Assembly (NCBI RefSeq): GCF_014595885.1
Contig: NZ_JABUKC010000001.1
Coordinates: 744,001-808,000, forward strand
Source of the DNA: Microcella alkalica
GTDB taxonomy: Bacteria > Actinomycetota > Actinomycetes > Actinomycetales > Microbacteriaceae
DNA length: 64,000 bases
Direction of reading: 5' to 3'
The position numbers were made by a program, and so were the translations under genes. Positions 42,657 through 51,543 of this stretch are shown here, piece after piece. The notes under the pieces are model-generated. The model was not told the DNA's origin. It ran no database searches and saw only the letters and a program-made list of their open reading frames with translations. Positions within the stretch are counted from its first letter, which is position 1. Every line of letters starts with the position of its first letter.

Positions 42657-43516
42657 ACGATCGATCCGATCTGCTCGCGCGCCCGCAGCCGCGCCGTGTA
42701 CCAGTCGGTGAGCCGGATCATCGGCAGCGCGAGCAGCACGAACAGCAGCCCGGCCAGCACGTACGGCGTGAAGTTGAAGTTCTGCGCGGTCTCGATCTGC
42801 GCGGCGCGCACCGCGTCGACGACGCCAAGCACGGAGATGAGGCCGACGTCCTTCTGCATGGCGACGAAGTCGTTCATGAGCGCGGGCGTGACCTTGCGCA
42901 CCGCCTGGGGCAGCACGACGATGCGCATCGTCTGGCCATGGCTGAGGCCGAGCGAGCGGGCGGCGAGCCGCTGCGAGGGATGCACGGCCTCGATGCCGGC
43001 GCGGAACACCTCGCTCACGTAGGCCGAGTAGGTGAGGATGAGCGCGATCGTGCCCCAGAACTGCGCCGAGTTGCGCGGGAACAGCTCCAGGCCCGGCACC
43101 CCGAACCCGACGAGGAAGAGCACGATGATGAGCGGCAGCCCGCGGAACAGGTCGGTGTACGCCGCCGCGAGCGCCCGCAGCGGGAAGAACACCGGCCCGC
43201 GCAGCGTGCGCAGCACGGCGAGGAGCGTGCCGAGCAGCGCCACGCCGACGACGGCGACGGCGAGCACCTGGATGTTGACCCACAGCCCCTCGATGACGCG
43301 CGGCCACGCGGCGATCGCGACGTCGAGATCGAAGAAGCTCTGCCGCACGCGCTCGAAGCCCGGCGTGTTGACGACAGTCAGCCAGATGAGTGCGGCGAAC
43401 ACGATCGTCGACACGAGCGACACCGCGACCGAGCGCGTCGTCTGGCGGCGGCGGTAGGCGCGCCGCTCCAGCTCGACGGCGCTCGGCGCGGTGTCGTCGA
43501 AGGGTCGGGTCGGCAC
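42653..43516 (-). CDS. Polar amino-acid ABC transporter, permease
   Basis: 287 residues from GTG 43516 with a TAGTG overlap on the binding-protein gene. There is one extra N-terminal helix (VAVSLVSTIVFAALIWLTVV), then the HisM/GlnP-type domain with the EAA loop VFRAGIEAVHPSQRLAARSLGLSHGQ. It probably forms a homodimer, because no second permease is present. A 60-residue loop between the first two helices is typical of this subfamily. Confidence 0.92.
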   Translation of the reverse strand: MPTRPFDDTAPSAVELERRAYRRRQTTRSVAVSLVSTIVFAALIWLTVVNTPGFERVRQSFFDLDVAIAAWPRVIEGLWVNIQVLAVAVVGVALLGTLLAVLRTLRGPVFFPLRALAAAYTDLFRGLPLIIVLFLVGFGVPGLELFPRNSAQFWGTIALILTYSAYVSEVFRAGIEAVHPSQRLAARSLGLSHGQTMRIVVLPQAVRKVTPALMNDFVAMQKDVGLISVLGVVDAVRAAQIETAQNFNFTPYVLAGLLFVLLALPMIRLTDWYTARLRAREQIGSIV

Positions 43517-44361
43517 TACTGCAGGATAGGCGCGCCCGCGTCGGCGCCCAGCCACTGCTCGGCGATCTCGGCCAGGCGGCCGGACTCGCGCAGGGCATCC
43601 ACGGCGGCGGTGACGTCGTCGGTGAGGGGGGAGTCCTTCTCGAGCACGAAGCCCCACTCGTCGCTCACGCCGGCCGCCTCGGGAAGCTGTCCGAGCAGCA
43701 CGCCGCCGGTGAGCTCGACGCCCGTGAGGTAGAACGCGGTCGGCAGGTCGACGACGATCGCGTCGATCTGGCCGTTCTCGAGGGCGAGCTTGGCGTCGTC
43801 GTTGGAGTTGAAGGCCTGGACTCCGGCGGTGGGGGCGATGACCTGCTCGATGACGTCGAAGCTCGTGGTGCCGGTCGCGGCGCCGATGCGCAGCTCGGCG
43901 AGGTCGGCGAGCGAGGCGGCGGAGGCGGCCGGCGAGCTCTCGACGGTGATGACGGCCTGCGGGGTGGCGTAGTAGGGCGAGGAGAAGTCGACGTTCGCGG
44001 CGCGCTCCTCGGTGATCGTGTACTGCTGCAGGTTGACGTCGAAATCCTTCGGGCCGGGCTGGATCGCCGCCTCGAAGGTCGTGCGCACCCAGACGACGTC
44101 CTCCGCGGCGAAGCCCAGCTCCTCGGCGACGGCGTAGGCGACGGCGGCCTCGAAGCCCTCGCCCGACTCGGGCGCGTCGTCGATGACGTACGGGTAGTAG
44201 GCGGGCTCGCCGGTCGCGACAGTGAACTTGCCGGGGGTGACGTAGTCGCTGTCGCCCTCGGTGCCCGTGCCGGAGTCGGCGGGCGTGCAGGCGGCGAGGC
44301 CGGCGAGCAGGGCGGCGGCACCGGCGAGGGCGGCGGCGCGGCGCAGGGCGGGTCGGGTCAT
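43516..44361 (-). CDS. Polar amino-acid ABC transporter, substrate-binding lipoprotein
   Basis: 281 residues. The signal peptide ends in lipobox LAAC (Cys25). The type II periplasmic-binding fold shows GEPAYYPYVIDDAPESGEGFEAAV, QPGPKDFDVNLQQYTITEERA and GATTGTTSFDVI-like segments (AATGTTSFDVIEQVI), as in GlnH/HisJ relatives. The ligand side chain cannot be read from sequence. GAGGAG precedes the ATG. It heads the operon binding protein - permease - ATPase. Confidence 0.92.
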   Translation of the reverse strand: MTRPALRRAAALAGAAALLAGLAACTPADSGTGTEGDSDYVTPGKFTVATGEPAYYPYVIDDAPESGEGFEAAVAYAVAEELGFAAEDVVWVRTTFEAAIQPGPKDFDVNLQQYTITEERAANVDFSSPYYATPQAVITVESSPAASAASLADLAELRIGAATGTTSFDVIEQVIAPTAGVQAFNSNDDAKLALENGQIDAIVVDLPTAFYLTGVELTGGVLLGQLPEAAGVSDEWGFVLEKDSPLTDDVTAAVDALRESGRLAEIAEQWLGADAGAPILQ

Positions 44362-44604
44362 GGCGGTCTCCTCGGTGCAGGATGGCGGGTCGGTGCGGGA
44401 GGGAGGAACGGAGCTGGCGGGAGGAACGATGCGGCGTAACGAGGCGTGCGGCTCAGCCCGGTCAGCAGGATCGGGGCTGCCCCTCCATTCTCGCCCGCTC
44501 CGGCCCCGCGCACGCTCGGCCCGGCTGGATTGTTACGTCGTGTTCCGCGCGCGGGTCGTCGCGCCCGAGACGGCCGCGGCCGCCGCGCCCACTACGCTGG
44601 CCCG
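44362..44604. other. 243-nt divergent intergenic region
   Basis: It lies between the binding-protein gene (minus) and the GT87-like gene (plus). It holds two copies of GGGAGGAACG about 20 nt apart near 44405-44430 and the GT87 -10 box at 44593. No gene is supported. Confidence 0.45.
44593..44598 (+). promoter_or_regulatory. -10 box of the GT87-like gene (leaderless)
   Basis: TACGCT, 6 nt upstream of GTG 44605. It fixes the start 53 codons downstream of the first in-frame ATG. Confidence 0.5.
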
Positions 44605-45903
44605 GTGACCGAGCCCGCGATCGCGTTCGCCGCCGCGCGCGGTCGCCTCGCCGCTCTCGCCGCGCATCCGGTCGCGATCTGGGTGGCGTTCGCCGCGGTG
44701 CACCTGTGGCTCGGAGCGCTCAACCTGCGCGGGCCGGGTCTGCCACTCGGCGACGTGACGCTCGTGTACCTGTTCTGGGTCGAGCGCGGGCTCATTGCGA
44801 ACGACTGGGTCGGCATCGACTCGTCGTGGGTGTACCCGATCGTGGCGCTGCTGCCGATGCTGGCGGCGTACGTGCTCGGCCCCGAGCCGTACGCGGTCAC
44901 CTGGCTCACGCTCGTCATGCTGCTGAACGCGGGGGCTCTGCTCGTGCTGACGGGCACGGGGCGTCGCGTGCGGCATCCGCTCGCCGCCTGGTGGTGGATG
45001 CTCTTCCTCCTGCTGCTCGGCCCCATCGCGCTCGGCCGCCTCGACTCGATCACCGCGCCGCTCGCGGTCGCCGCGGTCGCCCTGCTCGCCCGCCACCCTC
45101 GGATCGCCGCCGGGCTGCTCGCCGTCGGCGCGTGGATCAAGGTGTGGCCGGCGGCGATCCTGCTCGCGGCGGTGGTGGCCCTGCGCGAGCGCGGGGCCGT
45201 CGTGCTGACGATGGTCGGGGTGACGATGCTCGTCGTCGCGGGTGGACTCGCGGTCGGCGCGGGCGGCTCGCTGCTGTCGCCGCTCACGGAGCAGTCGGGG
45301 CGCGGCCTGCAGGTCGAGGCGCCCCTGACGACGCCCTGGCTGTGGGCGGCGTGGGCGGGGCAGTGGAGCGCGCGCGTCTACTACGACCGCGACATCCTCA
45401 CCTGGCAGGTGTTCGGCGAGGGCACGCAGCAGGCGGCCGCCGTCGCGACGCCGGTGCTCGCGATCGTCGTGCTCGTCATCGTGGCGCTCGGTCTGCTGGC
45501 GCTGCGCGCGGGGGCGAGCGAGGCGCGGCTGGTGCCCGTGCTGGCGCTCGCGCTCGTCATGGCGCTCGTGGTCGTCAACAAGGTCGGGTCGCCGCAGTTC
45601 GTGGCGTGGATCGCCGCGCCGGTCGTGCTGGGCCTGCTGTGGCGCACCCGGGGCGGCGAGCGCTTCGCCGTGCCGGCCGTGCTCGCGCTCGTCATCGCCG
45701 GGCTCACGCAGATCGTGTACCCGTTCGAGTACGGCGCGCTGCTCGGGCTGCAGACGCCGCTGCTGGTCGTGCTGACGCTGCGCAATCTGCTCGAGGTGGT
45801 GCTGCTCGGCTGGGCGCTCGTGCGGCTCGTGGGGCTGTGCCGTGCCAGGCTGAGCGCAGCGGCTCGCCACGTCGGCGCCGCGCAGGAGGGAGCATCCGCA
45901 TGA
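44605..45903 (+). CDS. Polytopic membrane protein, GT87-like glycosyltransferase
   Basis: 432 residues with about 11 helices. The early loop carries acidic residues (RGPGLPLGDVTLVYLFW). A central segment LGRLDSITAPLAVAAVALLARHPRIAAGLLAVGAWIKVWPA matches the 'GR.D...A.L...A......P..AG...G.....K..P' pattern of GT87/DUF2029 polyprenol-phosphate-mannose-dependent mannosyltransferases. These add mannose to lipoglycans on the outer face of the membrane. The acceptor is unknown. The stop overlaps the next gene (ATGA). Confidence 0.7.
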   Translation: MTEPAIAFAAARGRLAALAAHPVAIWVAFAAVHLWLGALNLRGPGLPLGDVTLVYLFWVERGLIANDWVGIDSSWVYPIVALLPMLAAYVLGPEPYAVTWLTLVMLLNAGALLVLTGTGRRVRHPLAAWWWMLFLLLLGPIALGRLDSITAPLAVAAVALLARHPRIAAGLLAVGAWIKVWPAAILLAAVVALRERGAVVLTMVGVTMLVVAGGLAVGAGGSLLSPLTEQSGRGLQVEAPLTTPWLWAAWAGQWSARVYYDRDILTWQVFGEGTQQAAAVATPVLAIVVLVIVALGLLALRAGASEARLVPVLALALVMALVVVNKVGSPQFVAWIAAPVVLGLLWRTRGGERFAVPAVLALVIAGLTQIVYPFEYGALLGLQTPLLVVLTLRNLLEVVLLGWALVRLVGLCRARLSAAARHVGAAQEGASA

Positions 45904-46217
45904 TCGTCGCCTTCTCGGTCGCCCCGTCGGGCGGCTCGTCGTCGGATTCGGTGCACGACGCGGTCGCGGCCGCCGTGCGCGTCGTGCGCGAGTCGGGGCT
46001 GCCGAATCGCACGAGCAGCATGTTCACCGAGCTCGAGGGCGAGTGGGACGAGGTCATGGAGGTCGTGCGCCGCGCGACGGAGGCCGTCGGCGCGTACGGC
46101 TCGCGCGTGTCGCTCGTGCTGAAGGCCGACATCCGGCCAGGGCACGTCGGCGAGCTCGACGGCAAGGTCGAGCGCCTCGAGGCGGCCCTCGAGCGCCAGC
46201 AGCTGACGCAGCAGTAG
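45900..46217 (+). CDS. Thiamine-binding protein family (YqgV/MTH1187-like)
   Basis: 105 residues: MIVAFSVAPSGG...SVHDAVAAAVRVVRESGLPN...TSSMFTELEGEWDEVMEVVRRATEAV. This is the small ferredoxin-like fold of the MTH1187/YkoF-type family that binds thiamine or related ligands. It is a cytosolic protein with no catalytic motif. It is translationally coupled to the membrane protein upstream and lies 6 nt before the BenE-like gene, so the three form one operon. Confidence 0.8.
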   Translation: MIVAFSVAPSGGSSSDSVHDAVAAAVRVVRESGLPNRTSSMFTELEGEWDEVMEVVRRATEAVGAYGSRVSLVLKADIRPGHVGELDGKVERLEAALERQQLTQQ

Positions 46218-46223
46218 CCCTCG

Positions 46224-47420
46224 ATGCTGCAGCCGATCCTCGCCGGTGTCATCGGCGCCGTCACCGGCTTCGCGAGCTCGTTCGCGCTCGTCATCGCGGG
46301 CCTCATCGCGGTCGGCGCCACGCCCGCCGAGGCGGCCTCGGGGCTGCTCGCGCTGTGCCTCGGGCAGGCGGTACTCGCGATCGCGCTGTCGTGGCGGTTC
46401 CGCATGCCGCTGTCGTTCGCGTGGTCGACGCCGGGCGCGGCGCTGCTCATCGCCGCCGAGGGCACGACGGGCTCGTACGCCGCGGCGATCGGCGCTTTCG
46501 TCGTGGCGGGCCTGCTCATCGTGCTGACGGGGCTGTGGGGGCCGCTCGGTCGTGCGATGACGCGCATCCCGATGCCGCTCGCGGGGGCGATGCTCGCGGG
46601 CATCCTCTTCCCGATCTGCCTCGCCCCCGTCACGGCGGTCATCGACGAACCGCTGCTGGCGATCCCGGTCGTGCTCGTCTGGCTCGTGCTGGTGCGGCTC
46701 GCGCCGCGCTGGGCGGTGCCGGCCGCGATGGCGGTCGCGGTCGTGGCGATCGCGGTGACGGCGTCGCAGTCGGGGATGCTCGACGCGACCGTCGCGCCAG
46801 CCCTCGTGCTGACGGCGCCGGTGCTCGACCCGCTCGTGATCTTCTCTCTCGGCATCCCGCTCTACATCGTCACGATGGCGGGGCAGAACGTGCCGGGCTT
46901 CGCGGTGCTGCGCACCTTCCAGTTCGCGCCGGTGCCGGCCCGGGCGATCCTCGTCGCGAGCGGCGGCATGACCGTGCTCACGGCGCTCCTCAGCGGCTTC
47001 GCCCTGAACCTCGCCGCCCTCTCCGCGGCGCTCATGGCGGGACCCGACGCGCACCCCGACCCGCGCCGCCGCTGGGTGTCGCCGGTCGCGGGCGGCGTCA
47101 CGTACGTGCTGCTGGGCCTCGCCGCGGGCGTCGCGACGGCCGTCGTCGCCGCGGCCCCGCCCATCCTCATCATCGCCGTCGCGGGGCTCGCCCTGCTCGG
47201 CGCCTTCACGACCGGGCTCGTGAGCGCCTTCGAGGCGCCCGAGACGCGCCTGACCGCCGCCGCGACGCTCATCGTGGTCGCCTCGGGCGTCGTCGTCGCG
47301 GGCATCGGCAGCGCGTTCTGGGGGCTCGTCGTCGGCGCGCTCGTGCTCGTCGTCACGACGTGGCGACCGACGCGCCGCCGCGAGGCCGAGGCCCTGTCGA
47401 GCGACGCCGACGCTGACTAG
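46224..47420 (+). CDS. BenE-family (benzoate:H+ symporter-like) transporter
   Basis: 398 residues with 12 hydrophobic segments. It contains VTGFASSFALVIAGLIAVGATPAEAASGL, FAWSTPGAALLIA and GIPLYIVTMAGQNVPGFAVL, which are characteristic of BenE. It probably imports an aromatic acid or related carboxylate with protons. No benzoate catabolic genes are nearby, so the true substrate is open. The last codons carry the -10 box of the next gene. Confidence 0.87.
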   Translation: MLQPILAGVIGAVTGFASSFALVIAGLIAVGATPAEAASGLLALCLGQAVLAIALSWRFRMPLSFAWSTPGAALLIAAEGTTGSYAAAIGAFVVAGLLIVLTGLWGPLGRAMTRIPMPLAGAMLAGILFPICLAPVTAVIDEPLLAIPVVLVWLVLVRLAPRWAVPAAMAVAVVAIAVTASQSGMLDATVAPALVLTAPVLDPLVIFSLGIPLYIVTMAGQNVPGFAVLRTFQFAPVPARAILVASGGMTVLTALLSGFALNLAALSAALMAGPDAHPDPRRRWVSPVAGGVTYVLLGLAAGVATAVVAAAPPILIIAVAGLALLGAFTTGLVSAFEAPETRLTAAATLIVVASGVVVAGIGSAFWGLVVGALVLVVTTWRPTRRREAEALSSDADAD

Positions 47421-47423
47421 CCT
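47418..47423 (+). promoter_or_regulatory. -10 box of the Eis-like gene (leaderless)
   Basis: TAGCCT, 6 nt before ATG 47430. Its TAG is the stop codon of the BenE-like gene. Confidence 0.5.
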
Positions 47424-47429
47424 GGGCGG

Positions 47430-48728
47430 ATGCACGCCGACTTCCGCAGCATCCCCACCGACCCCGCCTCGACCGAGGCGCTCGCTCGCCAGGGGCTGCG
47501 CTACGAGCTCGTCGGCGACGACGTCGCCCGGCAGGATGCGCTGACGCAGGCCGCGGCGCGCGGCTTCTACGGCACCGAGCTCGAGCAGGCGGGCCTCGAC
47601 GAGCGCCGACCGGCCTTCGCCGAGCGCCGCACGATCGGCGTGTGGGATGACTCCGCCGCCGACCCTGCGACCCCGATCGCGACGGTCGACAGCTGGACGA
47701 CCCCGCTCGGGATGCCCGGCGGCGGCTCGCTGGAGTCGTGGGCGATCAGCATGGTGACGGTCGCGCCGACGCACCGCCGCCGCGGCATCGCCCGGGCCCT
47801 GCTCGAGGGTGAGCTGCGGGCCGCGATCGCGAACGGCACCCCGATCGCCGTGCTCACCGTCTCGGAGTCGACGATCTACGGCCGCTACGGCTTCGGCCCC
47901 GCGACGTGGTCGGGCGAGCTCGTCATCGACACCAAGCGGTCGCGCTGGGTCGGCCCCGTGCCGGCCGGCCGCGTGCACCTCGTGCCTCGGGCTTCGGTGA
48001 AGGAGTTCGGGCCGCCGATCGAGCAGCGGGCGCGCCGCCACGGCAGCATCGCGCCGTGGGACGGCTGGTGGGATCGCCAGCTGGGTCTGCGCCCCTCCGA
48101 GGCGGGCTCGTCGCGCGATATCCGGGCCGTGCGCTACGACGACGAGGCCGGCGAGCCCCAGGGCTTCGCCGTCTACCGCGTGAAGGATGCCCCCGTCGAC
48201 TTCACGAAGCACCCCGTCGAGGTGATCGAGCTCGTCGCGGCGACCGACGACGCCTACGCCGCGCTGTGGCGCTACCTGCTCGAACTCGACCTCGTGCACG
48301 AGGTGGTCGCCTGGCAGCGCAGCGTCGACGAGCCCGTGAAGTGGATGGTCGCGGATGCCCGTGCCGTGCTCACCCGGTCGGTGACCGACCACCTGTGGGC
48401 GCGCATCCTCGACGTGCCCCGGTGCCTCCAGGGCCGCACCTGGCAGCGCCCCGGCCGCCTCGTGCTCGACGTCGCCGACGACCTCGGCCTCGCCGGCGGG
48501 CGCTTCGCGCTCGAGGTCGACGCCGCGGGCACCGCGCGGGTGACGTCGACCGACGAGCCGGCCGACGTCACGCTCGGCGTCGCCGCCCTCAGCTCGCTGC
48601 TGCTGGGCGGGGCGAGCCCGATCACGATGGCCGCCGCGGGCCGGCTCGCGGGCGAGCCGGCCGCGGTCGAGCTGCTGCACGGCATGGCGGTCACGCCCAC
48701 GCCGCCGACCCTCGGCTTCTGGTTCTAG
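47430..48728 (+). CDS. Eis-like GNAT N-acetyltransferase
   Basis: 432 residues, close to the Eis length. An N-terminal GNAT domain (VTVAPTHRRRGIARALLEGELR, the acetyl-CoA pyrophosphate loop) is followed by SESTIYGRYGFGPATW. The central second GNAT-like domain has VYRVKDAP...VIELVAATDDAYAALWRYLLELDLV. A C-terminal sterol-carrier-like domain ends TLGFWF, the free C-terminal carboxylate that acts in Eis catalysis. Eis enzymes acetylate amines and aminoglycosides at several positions. The natural substrate here is unknown. Confidence 0.9.
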   Translation: MHADFRSIPTDPASTEALARQGLRYELVGDDVARQDALTQAAARGFYGTELEQAGLDERRPAFAERRTIGVWDDSAADPATPIATVDSWTTPLGMPGGGSLESWAISMVTVAPTHRRRGIARALLEGELRAAIANGTPIAVLTVSESTIYGRYGFGPATWSGELVIDTKRSRWVGPVPAGRVHLVPRASVKEFGPPIEQRARRHGSIAPWDGWWDRQLGLRPSEAGSSRDIRAVRYDDEAGEPQGFAVYRVKDAPVDFTKHPVEVIELVAATDDAYAALWRYLLELDLVHEVVAWQRSVDEPVKWMVADARAVLTRSVTDHLWARILDVPRCLQGRTWQRPGRLVLDVADDLGLAGGRFALEVDAAGTARVTSTDEPADVTLGVAALSSLLLGGASPITMAAAGRLAGEPAAVELLHGMAVTPTPPTLGFWF

Positions 48729-48732
48729 GCGC

Positions 48733-50763
48733 TCAGGCGGCGAGCCCGCGGCGCGTCAGGAGCGGCTCGATGACGGCGTCGCGACCCCGGAACGCACGGT
48801 AGGCCTCGAGCGGGTCGCCCGCGCCGCCGAGCCCGAGCACGTGCTGCCGGAAGCGATCGCCGTTCGCGCGCGTGAGGCCGCCGTTCTCGCGGAACCACTC
48901 GACGGTGTCGGCGTCGAGCACCTCGCTCCAGATGTAGCTGTAGTAGCCGGCCGAGTACCCGCCCGAGAAGGTGTGCGCGAAGTAGGTCGACGAGTAGCGC
49001 GTCGGCACGGCAGGGTTGTCGAGCCCGGCCTCGGCGAGCGCCTGCGCCTCGAACGCGGCGACGTCGGTGACGGCGGCGGCCTCGGCCGCGCTCAGCCGGT
49101 GCCACGCCTGGTCGAGCAGCGCCGCGGCGAGGTACTCGCTCGTGGCGAAGCCCTCGCCGAAGGTCTGCGAGGCGCGGATGCGCTCGACCAACTCGGCGGG
49201 GATGCGCTCGCCGGTGACGTGGTGCACGGCGTAGTCGTCGAGGATCTCGGGCCAGAGCATCCACATCTCGTTCACCTGGCTGGGGAACTCGACGAAGTCG
49301 CGGTAGACGTTCGTGCCGGTGAAGCTCGGGTACACGACGTGCGCGAACAGGCCGTGCAGGGCGTGCCCGAACTCGTGGAAGAACGTATTGACCTCGTCGT
49401 AGGTGAGCAGCGTCGGCTCGCCCGCGGCGGGCTTGGGCACGTTGAGGTTGTTGACGACGATCGTCGGGTGGTCGAGCAGCTCGTTCTGACCGATGAGCTC
49501 GTTCATCCACGCGCCGCCGCGCTTGGAGTCGCGCGTGTACAGGTCGAGCAGGTACAGCCCGAGCTGCGAGCCGTCGTCGTTGCGCACCTCGAACACGCGC
49601 ACGTCGGGGTGGTAGCCCTGCAGGTCGGTGCGCTCCTCGAACGTGATGCCGTACACCTTCGTCGCGGCGGCGAAGACGCCCTGCTGCAGCACGCGCTCGG
49701 CCTCGAAGTAGGGGCGCAGCTCGCCGAGGTCGACGTCGTACTCGGCCTTGCGCACCTTCTCGGCGTAGAAGGCCCAGTCGTGGGCCTCGATCGGGTGGCC
49801 GGCGAGCCCCTCGAGCTGCGCCTGCTCGCGGCGGGCGTTGCGCGCGGCGACCGGAGCGAGCTGGCCCAGCATCGCCGCGACCGCCTCGGGCGTCTTCGCG
49901 GTCTGGCCCGCGGTGACCCAGGCGGCGTGGCTCGCGAAGCCGAGCAGCTCGGCGCGCTCGGCGCGCAGCCGCACGATCTCGAGCAGCACGGCGCTGTTGT
50001 CGTGCTCGTTGCCGCGCGCGGCCCGCTGACGGGATGCCCGCATGACGCGCTCGCGCAGGTCGCGGTTCGTGAGGCTCGCCAGGTGCGGGTGCCCCGTCGG
50101 CAGCACGAGCGTGATGAGGTGCTTGCCCTCGAGCCCGCGGTCGGCGGCGGCCTGCGCGGCGGCGGAGATCTCGCCGGCGGTGAGGCCGTCGAGCTCGGCG
50201 ACGTCGTCGACGACGACGGCGAGGTCGTTCGTGTCGGCGAGCAGGTTCTTCTCGAAGCGGGTCTCGAGCACCGACAGGCGCTGGTTGAGCTCGGAGAGGC
50301 GGGCCTTGGCCTCGTCGTCGAGGCCCGCGCCGGCGAGCGTCATGCGCGTGAAGCGGCGCTCGACGAGGTAGCGCTGCTCGGCCGTGAGGTCGAGGGAGTC
50401 GAGGTGCTCGTGCAGGTGGCGGATGCGGGCGTAGAGCGCGCCGTCGAGCTCGATCGCATCCTGGTGCGCCGAGAGCACGGGGGCGAAGCGCTCCTCGAGC
50501 TCGGCGAGCTCGTCGCTGGAGTCGGCCGACGACTGGTTGAAGAAGACCCGCAGCACGCGCGTGAGCGTCTGCCCGCTCTGCTCGAGGGGCACCATCGTGT
50601 TCTCGAACGTGGCCATGTCGCGCCGCCGCGTGATGTTCGCGATCTCGCGGCGCTGCTCGTCGATGCCGGCCTCGATCGCCGGCGCGTAGTGCTCCAGCCG
50701 CAGCTCGGAGAAGGGGGGCAGCTGGTACGGCAGCGGGCTGGGGGAGAGGAAGGGGTTGCTCAT
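48733..50763 (-). CDS. M3-family metallopeptidase (oligopeptidase/peptidyl-dipeptidase Dcp type)
   Basis: 676 residues. The zinc site is FHEFGHALHGL (HExxH) with the third ligand Glu in FVEFPSQVNEMW. The mostly helical N-terminal half and the length match Dcp/OpdA. It has no signal peptide, so it degrades short peptides in the cytoplasm. It ends 4 nt from the convergent Eis-like gene and is divergent from the ArsR-type regulator across a tandem-repeat array. Confidence 0.94.
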   Translation of the reverse strand: MSNPFLSPSPLPYQLPPFSELRLEHYAPAIEAGIDEQRREIANITRRRDMATFENTMVPLEQSGQTLTRVLRVFFNQSSADSSDELAELEERFAPVLSAHQDAIELDGALYARIRHLHEHLDSLDLTAEQRYLVERRFTRMTLAGAGLDDEAKARLSELNQRLSVLETRFEKNLLADTNDLAVVVDDVAELDGLTAGEISAAAQAAADRGLEGKHLITLVLPTGHPHLASLTNRDLRERVMRASRQRAARGNEHDNSAVLLEIVRLRAERAELLGFASHAAWVTAGQTAKTPEAVAAMLGQLAPVAARNARREQAQLEGLAGHPIEAHDWAFYAEKVRKAEYDVDLGELRPYFEAERVLQQGVFAAATKVYGITFEERTDLQGYHPDVRVFEVRNDDGSQLGLYLLDLYTRDSKRGGAWMNELIGQNELLDHPTIVVNNLNVPKPAAGEPTLLTYDEVNTFFHEFGHALHGLFAHVVYPSFTGTNVYRDFVEFPSQVNEMWMLWPEILDDYAVHHVTGERIPAELVERIRASQTFGEGFATSEYLAAALLDQAWHRLSAAEAAAVTDVAAFEAQALAEAGLDNPAVPTRYSSTYFAHTFSGGYSAGYYSYIWSEVLDADTVEWFRENGGLTRANGDRFRQHVLGLGGAGDPLEAYRAFRGRDAVIEPLLTRRGLAA

Positions 50764-50769
50764 GCGGCC

Positions 50770-50775
50770 AGCCTA
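50770..50775 (-). promoter_or_regulatory. -10 box of the M3 peptidase gene (leaderless)
   Basis: TAGGCT on the minus strand, 6 nt before the ATG at 50763. Its -35 region (about 50793-50798) abuts the first repeat of the array. Confidence 0.55.
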
Positions 50776-50803
50776 GGTCGGGCGTGCGACCGCGAGCGAG
50801 CAT

Positions 50804-50895
50804 CCGCAAACAACTCTCTGCAAACGGATGTCTGCAAAAAGTATTCTGCAAAGAGGTAGTTGCAAAGATGCCTTTGCAAGCGTATCTTTGCAGTC
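50804..50895 (+). repeat. Seven-unit tandem array with an exact 14-bp period (YTGCAAA iterons)
   Basis: The heptamer YTGCAAA begins at 50804, 50818, 50832, 50846, 50860, 50874 and 50888, always 14 bp apart. The first unit reads CCGCAAA and the last two are degenerate (TTGCAAG, TTGCAGT). The seven bases between heptamers are unrelated, so a binding site and not the whole unit is conserved. The array fills the space between the divergent M3 peptidase and ArsR-type genes, covers the regulator's -35/-10 region and ends at its ATG. Multiple cooperative binding of the neighbouring regulator is the simplest reading. Confidence 0.9.
50883..50888 (+). promoter_or_regulatory. -10 box of the ArsR-type gene, embedded in the repeat array
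   Basis: TATCTT, 7 nt upstream of ATG 50896. There is no Shine-Dalgarno sequence, so the transcript is probably leaderless. The box lies in repeat units 6-7. Confidence 0.6.
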
Positions 50896-51543
50896 ATGGG
50901 ACACGATCCGAACGCGAGGGCAGACCTCGAAGGCCTCAAGGCCCTCGCGCACCCGCTGCGCGTCACGATCATCGACGCGCTCTCCACCTACGGCCCGCAG
51001 ACCGCGAGCATGCTCGCCGAGCGGCTGGGCGAGTCGAGCGGCTCGACGAGCTACCACCTGCGCCAGCTCGAGAAGCACGGCTACGTGCACGAGCTCGCCG
51101 AGAAGGGCACCGGCCGCGAGCGCTGGTGGCAGCGCGTGCAGGCGCCCATCTACCTCGGCGACGACGAGCTCAACCAGAGCGAGACCGGCCGTGAGGTCTC
51201 CCGCGTCGTCATGCGAGAGTTCGCCCACCACCGAGAGCAGTACCTTCGCGACTTCATCGACCGCGGCATGACCGAGCTCAGCGAGCAATGGCAGCACGCC
51301 GCGAGCCTCAACATGGCCAACGTGCACGTCACGGCCGAGCAGCTCGAGCAGCTGCACCACGACGTGCACGAGATCATTCAGTCGTTCGTCGAGCGGCACC
51401 GCGGCCAGCGCGTGCCTGGCTCGCGACCCGTGCTCGTGCAGTTCTACGCCTTCCCGGTCGTCGACGGGGAGGAGATCCCCGCCGACGGCAGCACCCCCAC
51501 CACCGCAACCACCACCGATTCCGCGAAGGAGGACCGAGCATGA
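50896..51543 (+). CDS. ArsR-type helix-turn-helix transcriptional regulator
   Basis: 215 residues. A winged helix lies at 10-80: LEGLKALAHPLRVTIIDALS, then SGSTSYHLRQLEKHGYVHEL and a wing ending GRERWWQR, typical of HTH_20/ArsR regulators that respond to small organic ligands. No metal-binding cysteines are present (none in the HTH), so it is not a metal sensor. Residues 95-180 are a helical dimer or ligand region rich in His/Gln (FAHHREQYLRDF, LEQLHHDVHE). The tail is Thr-rich. ATG 50896 follows the repeat array. The stop overlaps a 73-residue gene (ATGA). Confidence 0.88.
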   Translation: MGHDPNARADLEGLKALAHPLRVTIIDALSTYGPQTASMLAERLGESSGSTSYHLRQLEKHGYVHELAEKGTGRERWWQRVQAPIYLGDDELNQSETGREVSRVVMREFAHHREQYLRDFIDRGMTELSEQWQHAASLNMANVHVTAEQLEQLHHDVHEIIQSFVERHRGQRVPGSRPVLVQFYAFPVVDGEEIPADGSTPTTATTTDSAKEDRA

